64,000 nucleotides of DNA from Actinomycetota bacterium (GTDB lineage: Bacteria; Actinomycetota; Thermoleophilia; Miltoncostaeales; Miltoncostaeaceae): the NCBI GenBank assembly GCA_963169235.1, contig CAUJCX010000035.1, forward strand, positions 62,001 to 126,000, in the 5' to 3' direction. The notes beneath the pieces were generated by a model, which saw only the letters and a program-made list of their open reading frames with translations, searched no databases and was not told the origin of the DNA. A program made the translations under genes and the position numbers. Shown here one piece after another: positions 58,376 to 64,000 of this stretch (position 1 is the first letter of the stretch; each line of letters starts with the position of its first letter).

Positions 58376-58774
58376 TCAGCCGGTGCGGGAGCCGGTCTCG
58401 ATCATCTCGATGCGGTAGCCGTCCGGGTCGCGCACGAAGCAGATGCGCGAGCCGCCCGGGCGGGACGCGTACGGCGGCTTCTCGGCGTGGATGTCGTACC
58501 CCGCCAGCCGCGCGAGCTCCTCGTCCAGATCGGGGATGGCCAGGGCGATGTGGCCGTAGCCGGTACCCACGTCGTAGGGCGTGTCGTGGCCGTCGTTGAG
58601 GGTCAGCTCCAGCCGATCGCCGTCGCCGGGCAGGCCCAGGAAGATCACCGTGGCCGTGTCGCCGCCCACGCGTTTGCGCCCGCGCTCCTCGAAGCCCAGC
58701 GCCGCGTAGAACGCCAGGCTGCGTTCCTCGTCGAGGATGCGGACCATGGTGTGCAGCAGCTCGGTGGCGGGCAT
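58376..58774 (-). CDS. VOC family protein, lactoylglutathione lyase-like
   Basis: 132 aa. LHTMVRILDEERSLAFYAALGF near 7-28, FLGLPGDGDRLELTLN, GYGHIALAIPDLDEE with the metal-binding His75, and DPDGYRIEMIE with the metal-binding Glu match glyoxalase I. The first His (H8) and Glu (E56) are also present, so all four metal ligands are in place. Substrate thiol in an actinobacterium might be mycothiol or other rather than glutathione. TATACA and AAAGG precede the ATG. Confidence 0.85.
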   Translation of the reverse strand: MPATELLHTMVRILDEERSLAFYAALGFEERGRKRVGGDTATVIFLGLPGDGDRLELTLNDGHDTPYDVGTGYGHIALAIPDLDEELARLAGYDIHAEKPPYASRPGGSRICFVRDPDGYRIEMIETGSRTG

Positions 58775-58824
58775 GGCGGCCTTTCGTCGGAGACGGCGTC
58801 CGCTGTATACACCCCCGCGACCGT

Positions 58825-58838
58825 GGCGGGTGCCCGCC
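58825..58838 (-). terminator. Hairpin downstream of the metzincin gene
   Basis: GGCGGG-TG-CCCGCC directly beyond the stop at 58842; tight loop. Confidence 0.35.
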
Positions 58839-58841
58839 CGG

Positions 58842-60998
58842 TCAGCGCAGGGCGCCGCTGACCACGAGGCCCAGCCGGCCGTGACGCGGCAGGCGCACCG
58901 TGTACGTGCGGCTGCGGACCCCGGCCGCGGTGAAGGCCACCACGGTGACCGTGCGCGGGCGGGCCATCGTGCGCGGCGGCACGCGGCGCACGCCGAGCGT
59001 CCCGTTGCGGACACCCAGGGTCGCCCGGCCGAGCTTCACGACGATGCGCGTGACCGTGCCCGATCCCCGGTCGGCGCGCAGCGTGCAGCCGCTGCGGCGG
59101 CACTGCAGCCGCAGCCGTCCCGACAGCGTGGGCGGCGCCTTCGTGGCCGCCTTGGTGGGCGCGGGAGGCGTGAGCGCCGGCACGGCCGCGACCGAGGCCT
59201 CCGACGACGATTTCGCGCCGCTGATGCTCTCGATGTCCACCCGGTACGTGGCGGCGCCGCGCTGCGCCCGGTCGGTGTACGTCTGCGGCGACGCGGTGGG
59301 CGCCAACACGTCCAGCGCCACCCCGTTGCGGAAGATGCTCGCCCGGCGCACTCCCGCCGCGTCGTCGATGGCGGGCACCGCGATGCGCACGTCGGCGTTG
59401 TTCGCGCCCATGCGGGTGGCGGTGACGGGGGCGGTGAAGCGCGGGGCCTGGAGGGCGTTCAGCGGCACCGCGGCGGACGGCGCGCTCTCGTTGCGGTTGA
59501 GGTCGCGGGCCACGACGGTGACCGAGTGCGCGCCCTCCGTCAGCCCGCTGAGGGTGCTGGTGGTGGTCGTCGTCGTGGCGGCCACCGTGCCGTCCACCAG
59601 TACGCGGTAGTCCTTCACCGCGACGTTGTCGGTGGACGCGGTCCAGGTGACCTCTGCTGAAGAGCGGCCGCTCATGCGCGCGGTGACGCCGCCCGGCGTC
59701 GACGGCGCGACCTCGTCGGGCAGAGGCGTGATGGCGACGGAGGCACCGAACCCTGACGGGGTGCCGGTGAGCGTGACCGACGCGCCGCTGGTGCCGAGCG
59801 CCACGGTTGTGCCGGGCACCAGGGCGGCGTCGCGGATGTCGGCGGTCGCCGGGGCCGCGTCCACCACGAACGTGCCGTTGAGAGTGCGCCCGTCGGGTTT
59901 CGTGAAGCCGGCCTGGTCGCGCACGTAGACGGTGACGCCGGAGCCGCCGTACGCGGCCAGGGGCGCGTCGAAGCCCGTGACGGTGCGGTACTCGACGCTG
60001 GCGGTGGCGGTCGCCGAGATGGGGAACTCCACCCGGCGCGGGTTGGCGGCGGCGAACGTGGGCACGGGGTCGAGCGACACGGTGGTGGGGCGTCCGGCGA
60101 AGCCGGGGTCGCCCATCCATCCCATCGCCTCGCGGTCCTGGGCCGAGAACGTGGGGCCGGGCGTCCCGGTGCCGCGCCCCATCGTGGAGAACGTGTCCCC
60201 GTACTCCGTCGGGGTGCACTTCGCCACGGCCGAGAACGCGACCGGTGTTCCACCGGCCGAGCACGCCAGCGAGTTGGCGTGGTACAGGCCGATGTTGTGG
60301 CCCAGCTCGTGGGCCAGCACCTTGGGGGCCGAGCCGTCGGTGATCCACGAGTACGGCCCGCCGACGCTGGCGAGGCCCGACCATCCGCACGTGGCGTTGG
60401 GGTCGGGGAACGACACCATCAGGTGGGTGTATCCGGTGGTGGAGACGCCGTTCGCGCTGAGCGCCGACCGGGCGTCGGCCAGCAGCGCGTCTTCGTCGCA
60501 GCTGGGGTTGGCGGGCGTCGCATACGGCCCCACCACGGTGCCGGTGAGCGACAGGCCCGCCGGGGCCTGCGCGTTGAGGTAGGCCGCCACCGAGCCCGAG
60601 TCGGTGAACAGGCGGCCCGAGAGCTCGGCCTGCGTCACTTCCTGGGTCGTGCCCGCGGGCGTGATGATGACGGCCAGGAGGGTCATGGCCTTCGGCGCCG
60701 CGGCGGGGGCGAGGCCGGGCGCGGGTGCGGCGGCCGTCACGGTGCCGTCCGCCGCCATGGTGACGCGGGCGGGCATGCCGGAGACCGCGTGCAGCTGGTC
60801 GGCGGCCGCGGCGTCGGCGGGAACCAGGGAGTGCCGGGTGCCGTCGAAGGACAGCAGCTCGCTGACGACGTCCGCATCGCCGGGGACGTCCGCCACCCGG
60901 GTGTCGACGGTGCCGGCCAGGGTCGTGGCACCTGCCGCCAGGGCGGGCACGCACGCGGCCAGGCACAGCGCGGCGGGGAGGAACAGGCGTCGACGCAT
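58842..60998 (-). CDS. Secreted metzincin-type metalloprotease with fibronectin III domain
   Basis: 718 aa. A signal peptide ([21 protein letters not shown]) is followed by a prodomain, then a catalytic domain with the zinc motif [11 protein letters not shown] near 234 and a Met-turn FSTMGRG near 275. This defines a metzincin, most like the gametolysin (M11) group. A beta-rich region follows, then a fibronectin type III domain near 420-510 ([33 protein letters not shown]). A basic C-terminal domain with a cysteine pair ([11 protein letters not shown]) may anchor it to the wall. Extracellular; substrate unknown. Confidence 0.86.
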   Translation of the reverse strand: MRRRLFLPAALCLAACVPALAAGATTLAGTVDTRVADVPGDADVVSELLSFDGTRHSLVPADAAAADQLHAVSGMPARVTMAADGTVTAAAPAPGLAPAAAPKAMTLLAVIITPAGTTQEVTQAELSGRLFTDSGSVAAYLNAQAPAGLSLTGTVVGPYATPANPSCDEDALLADARSALSANGVSTTGYTHLMVSFPDPNATCGWSGLASVGGPYSWITDGSAPKVLAHELGHNIGLYHANSLACSAGGTPVAFSAVAKCTPTEYGDTFSTMGRGTGTPGPTFSAQDREAMGWMGDPGFAGRPTTVSLDPVPTFAAANPRRVEFPISATATASVEYRTVTGFDAPLAAYGGSGVTVYVRDQAGFTKPDGRTLNGTFVVDAAPATADIRDAALVPGTTVALGTSGASVTLTGTPSGFGASVAITPLPDEVAPSTPGGVTARMSGRSSAEVTWTASTDNVAVKDYRVLVDGTVAATTTTTTSTLSGLTEGAHSVTVVARDLNRNESAPSAAVPLNALQAPRFTAPVTATRMGANNADVRIAVPAIDDAAGVRRASIFRNGVALDVLAPTASPQTYTDRAQRGAATYRVDIESISGAKSSSEASVAAVPALTPPAPTKAATKAPPTLSGRLRLQCRRSGCTLRADRGSGTVTRIVVKLGRATLGVRNGTLGVRRVPPRTMARPRTVTVVAFTAAGVRSRTYTVRLPRHGRLGLVVSGALR

Positions 60999-61063
60999 CC
61001 TCGTTCTGTCATCGGCACCGGGCGACGGCGCCTCGAGGGGCCCCGACCGGATGCGTCGCGCGG

Positions 61064-61077
61064 CGAACGCCCGTTCG
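61064..61077 (+). promoter_or_regulatory. SOS box (LexA operator) of uvrB, perfect match
   Basis: CGAACGCCCGTTCG equals the Gram-positive consensus CGAAC-N4-GTTCG exactly. It ends one base before the TACACT -10 box of uvrB, so LexA binding would cover the promoter. Confidence 0.85.
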
Positions 61078-61078
61078 G

Positions 61079-61084
61079 TACACT
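61079..61084 (+). promoter_or_regulatory. Putative -10 box (TACACT) of uvrB, leaderless
   Basis: TACACT ends 6 nt before GTG 61091. Confidence 0.55.
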
Positions 61085-61090
61085 CGGCGC

Positions 61091-63097
61091 GTGCCCGCGA
61101 CCGTCTACGAACTCCACGAGGGCTTCGTCCCCACGGGGGACCAGCCCCAGGCCATCGACGAGCTGGTCGAGGGCGTCGACCGCGGCGAGCGCTTCCAGAC
61201 GCTCCTGGGCGTCACCGGCTCGGGCAAGACATTCACGATGGCCAACGTCATCGCCCGCACGGGGCGTCCGGCGCTGATCATCGCCCACAACAAGACGCTC
61301 GCGGCCCAGCTGTGCAACGAGATGCGCGAGTTCCTGCCGTCGGCGTCGGTCGAGTACTTCGTCAGCTACTACGACTACTACCAGCCCGAGGCGTACATCG
61401 CGGCCAGCGACACGTACATCGAGAAGGACTCGTCCATCAACGACGAGATCGACCGGCTGCGCCACGCCGCCACCGCGTCCATGCTGGCCCGGCGCGACGT
61501 GGTGGTGGTGGCCTCGGTCAGCTGCATCTACGGCATCGGCTCGCCGCAGACGTACCGCGACCGCATCGTGCTGCTGAACGAGGGCGACGAGTACCCGCGC
61601 GAGAAGCTGTTCCGCGACCTCGTGGCCGTGCAGTACCAGCGCAACGACACGGTGCTCGAGCGCGGCCGCTTCCGCGTGCGCGGCGACATGATCGAGATCC
61701 AGCAGCCGTCGTCCAACACCGCCACGCGCATCAGCCTGTTCGGCGATGAGGTGGAGAGCATCACCGACTTCGACCCGCTCACCGGTGAGGTGACGGGTAC
61801 GCCCAAGCACGTCGGCGTGTTCCCGGCGACGCACTACGTGACGCCCGAGGACACCATCGACCGTGCGGTGTCCGAGATCCGCACCGAGCTCGAGCAGCAG
61901 GTCGCGATGTTCGAGGCGCAGGGCAAGCTGGTGGAGGCGCACCGCCTGCGGCAGCGCACCGAGTACGACATGGAGATGATGCGCGAGCTGGGCTTCTGCT
62001 CGGGCATCGAGAACTACTCCCGCATCCTCGACGGCCGCGAGCCCGGGTCGGCTCCCTGGACCCTCGTCGACTTCTTCGACCGCGACTTCCTGTGCTTCAT
62101 CGACGAGTCGCACAACACCATGGGCCAGCTGCGCGGCATGTACGAGGGCGACCGTTCACGCAAGAACGCGCTGATCGACCACGGCTTCCGCCTGCCGTCG
62201 GCCGCCGACAACCGCCCGTTGCGGTTCGACGAGTTCCTCGAGCGCGTCAACCAGGTGGTGTTCGTGTCGGCGACGCCGGGGGAGTTCGAGCGGGCCTCGT
62301 CCGGCCACGTGGTCGAGCAGATCATCCGTCCCACGGGGCTGGTGGACCCGGCCGTCGAGGTGCGCCCGACCCGCGACCAGATCGACGACCTGCTGGGCGA
62401 GATCCGGGCGCGGGCACAGCGCGACGAGCGCGTGCTGGTGACCACGCTCACCAAGCGCATGGCCGAGGACCTCACCGAGTACTTGGCCGAGCACGGCGTG
62501 CGGGCCCGCTACCTGCACTCCGAGATCGACACGGTGGAGCGCATCAAGATCGTCCGCGAGCTGCGGCTGGGCGACTTCGACGTGCTGGTGGGCGTCAACC
62601 TCTTGCGCGAGGGCCTCGACCTGCCCGAGGTGACGCTGGTGGCCATCCTGGACGCCGACAAGGAGGGCTTCCTCCGCGGTACCACGTCGCTCATCCAGAC
62701 CATCGGCCGCGCGGCCCGAAACGTGGCCGGGCGGGTGATCATGTACGCCGACAACCACACCCAGGCGATGGACACGGCGATCGACGAGACCGAGCGCCGT
62801 CGCGGCATCCAGATGGCGTACAACGCCGAGCACGGCATCGAGCCGAAGACCATCGTGAAGGGCGTCAGCGACATCGTGCAGCTCTTGGGGCTCACCGAGA
62901 CCACGCCGGGACGCGGCCGGCGCTCGCGCAAGCCCACGGCCCGCGTGGCCGAGGCGTCGGCGTCGGACCTCGAGACGATGGTGGTGGAGCTGGAGACCCG
63001 GATGTTCGCGGCGGCCGACGCGCTCAAGTTCGAGGAGGCCGCGCACCTGCGGGACGAGATCGCGGAGATCCGCGACGAGATCGAGCGCCGGGGATAG
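61091..63097 (+). CDS. uvrB: Excinuclease ABC subunit B
   Basis: 668 aa. DNA damage-verifying helicase of nucleotide excision repair, partner of UvrA and UvrC. Walker A GVTGSGKT near 37-44, the beta-hairpin region [20 protein letters not shown] near 95-115, motif II FIDESH, motif [11 protein letters not shown] and the C-terminal UVR motif ([13 protein letters not shown]) that binds UvrC. GTG start with a leaderless promoter under a perfect SOS box. A hairpin follows the stop. Confidence 0.97.
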   Translation: MPATVYELHEGFVPTGDQPQAIDELVEGVDRGERFQTLLGVTGSGKTFTMANVIARTGRPALIIAHNKTLAAQLCNEMREFLPSASVEYFVSYYDYYQPEAYIAASDTYIEKDSSINDEIDRLRHAATASMLARRDVVVVASVSCIYGIGSPQTYRDRIVLLNEGDEYPREKLFRDLVAVQYQRNDTVLERGRFRVRGDMIEIQQPSSNTATRISLFGDEVESITDFDPLTGEVTGTPKHVGVFPATHYVTPEDTIDRAVSEIRTELEQQVAMFEAQGKLVEAHRLRQRTEYDMEMMRELGFCSGIENYSRILDGREPGSAPWTLVDFFDRDFLCFIDESHNTMGQLRGMYEGDRSRKNALIDHGFRLPSAADNRPLRFDEFLERVNQVVFVSATPGEFERASSGHVVEQIIRPTGLVDPAVEVRPTRDQIDDLLGEIRARAQRDERVLVTTLTKRMAEDLTEYLAEHGVRARYLHSEIDTVERIKIVRELRLGDFDVLVGVNLLREGLDLPEVTLVAILDADKEGFLRGTTSLIQTIGRAARNVAGRVIMYADNHTQAMDTAIDETERRRGIQMAYNAEHGIEPKTIVKGVSDIVQLLGLTETTPGRGRRSRKPTARVAEASASDLETMVVELETRMFAAADALKFEEAAHLRDEIAEIRDEIERRG

Positions 63098-63113
63098 ACG
63101 CGACGGCACGCGC

Positions 63114-63143
63114 GGTGCGGGGGCGACGCGCGCCCGCCGCACC
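63114..63143. terminator. Hairpin between convergent uvrB and the nitroreductase-family gene
   Basis: GGTGCGG+GGGC / GCCC+CCGCACC, an 11-bp stem with one bulged G and a 7-nt loop. Confidence 0.55.
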
Positions 63144-63160
63144 GGCGTGAGAGCAGGTGG

Positions 63161-63613
63161 TCAGGCCCGCGGTGAGGCCAGGAGCACCGGGATGGTGCGG
63201 TCGGTCTTCTGCTGGTACTTGGCGTACGGCGGGAAGACGTCGACGGCGCGGTCCCACCACGTCTGCCGCTCGTCGCCCGACAGCTCGCGGATGTCGTACT
63301 CGGACGGCTCGGGGCCGTCCTGCAGGCGCACCAGCGGCATCTTCTTGAGGTTGTGGTACCAGCCCGGGTTCTCGGGCGTGCCGCCCTTGGAGGCGACGAT
63401 GGCGTAGTCGCCGTCGTGCTCCACGCGCATCACGGGGAACTTGCGCACCTTGCCGGACTTCGCGCCCACCGTGGTCACCACGATGACCGGGATGCCCGTG
63501 TCCATCAGGGTCGCGGCCTCCGTGCCCCCCGAGGCCTCGTACTTCTCGACCTGCTCACGCACCCAGTCCTGCGAGGGCGGCTCGTACTCGCCGTCGAACG
63601 GTGACGCTGCCAT
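63161..63613 (-). CDS. Deazaflavin (F420)-dependent nitroreductase family protein
   Basis: 150 aa. The Ddn/PNPOx split-barrel signature is clear: [26 protein letters not shown] near 45-70, [15 protein letters not shown] near 74-88 and a C-terminal ARRVFPPYAxYQxKTxRxIPV-like end. Mycobacterial Ddn uses reduced F420 to reduce quinones and nitroimidazoles; the cofactor here is inferred from the family. ATG with GGAGG 7 nt upstream. Confidence 0.9.
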   Translation of the reverse strand: MAASPFDGEYEPPSQDWVREQVEKYEASGGTEAATLMDTGIPVIVVTTVGAKSGKVRKFPVMRVEHDGDYAIVASKGGTPENPGWYHNLKKMPLVRLQDGPEPSEYDIRELSGDERQTWWDRAVDVFPPYAKYQQKTDRTIPVLLASPRA

Positions 63614-63751
63614 CGGTGACCTCCACGTGGGGTACGGGTCCGTATCGTAATCCGAAGGGGGGTGGCACCGCATTCTCTGTGACGGGCGCCGGGCGCGTCG
63701 GCCGCTCGCCCGTGGCAGCATTCCGGGCCCCGTGACGCGAGAGGAGACCCC

Positions 63752-64000
63752 ATGCCGACCCTCACCGTGCAGGTGCAAACGACGCTCGACGGCTACATGG
63801 CCGGACCCCAGGGCGAGATGGACTGGATGACGTTTCCCTGGAGCGACGACGTCGGCGCGTACATCGGTGACCTCATGGCCCCCGTGGACCACATCCTGCT
63901 GGGCCGCCACCTGGCGGAGGGCTTCATCCCGCACTGGGCCGCCGGGCCCGAGGGGGAGCCGCAGGAGGCCATCGACTTCATGAACGACACGCCCAAGACC
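63752..64000 (+). CDS. Dihydrofolate reductase family protein, N-terminal part (runs off the window)
   Basis: 83 codons to the window end from ATG 63752, with GAGGAGA 6 nt upstream. [20 protein letters not shown] and [13 protein letters not shown] match the RibD C-terminal/YyaP-type DHFR-fold proteins, which bind NADPH but whose substrate is usually unknown. The C-terminal half is missing. Confidence 0.8.
   Translation, partial: MPTLTVQVQTTLDGYMAGPQGEMDWMTFPWSDDVGAYIGDLMAPVDHILLGRHLAEGFIPHWAAGPEGEPQEAIDFMNDTPKT

Overview
The window is about 72% GC, densely coded and chromosomal. I see no plasmid, phage, insertion-sequence or CRISPR signature. Gene content points to a deep-branching actinobacterium: a two-subunit glycyl-tRNA synthetase (glyQ/glyS), an F420-type deazaflavin-dependent nitroreductase, dodecin, an excalibur-domain protein, ATGA/GTGA-coupled operons, and TANNNT -10 boxes lying 6-9 nt before the start codon. 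The order tlyA-nadK-recN followed by pyrG, a peptidase T-like gene and a NUDIX gene fits, from memory, class Thermoleophilia (Solirubrobacterales, Patulibacter-like). That placement is inference and was not tested.

Layout. 1-8.7 kb: a truncated glycosyltransferase, the coupled operon tlyA-nadK-recN-GT2-methyltransferase, and a convergent cell-surface pair (flippase and a glycosyltransferase/deacetylase fusion). 8.8-13.6 kb: pyrG-M20 peptidase-NUDIX, then uppP and a small membrane protein. 13.6-17.7 kb: a UvrD-like helicase behind an SOS box, an excalibur protein, a DUF3891 gene broken by one stop codon, dodecin and a small membrane protein. 17.7-24 kb: a PDZ/TPR exported protein diverging from a degenerate thymidine-phosphorylase homologue-mutM-P1 peptidase operon, then glutaredoxin and recO. 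23.4-29.8 kb: glyQ-glyS, ppdK and a histidine phosphatase. 29.9-34.2 kb: small exported or unknown genes, a double-VOC protein, an MBL-like protein and a CbiX-type chelatase. 34.2-38.8 kb: hypothetical-dgt-dnaG-rpoD, a macromolecular-synthesis operon. 38.8-45.4 kb: unknown genes, quinone oxidoreductase, SRPBCC protein, a 600-bp hairpin-rich gap, tRNA-Leu(CAA), a GH68/GH32 fructan-sucrose pair and malic enzyme. 45.5-53.7 kb: a DUF6636-like exported protein, polA-J-like-DUF4395/thioredoxin, DUF202 and a membrane GGDEF protein, rpsA and coaE. 53.7-64 kb: a divergent MarR/ABC exporter pair with its operator, a HAD hydrolase, two paralogous anchored proteins, glyoxalase I-like, a metzincin, uvrB behind a perfect SOS box, a deazaflavin-dependent reductase and a truncated DHFR-family gene.

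How they work together. DNA repair and replication genes are prominent (recN, helicase, mutM, recO, dnaG, polA, uvrB). Two of them carry LexA-type boxes over their promoters, so an SOS regulon is visible. Many single genes and operon heads appear to be transcribed as leaderless mRNAs. Most of the window is ordinary core genome. The items most worth following up are the two SOS boxes, the hairpin-dense gap at 41.1-41.5 kb, the thymidine-phosphorylase homologue lacking its ligand-binding residues, the cytoplasmic GH68/GH32 pair, the DUF3891 nonsense codon, and coaE without a normal start codon.
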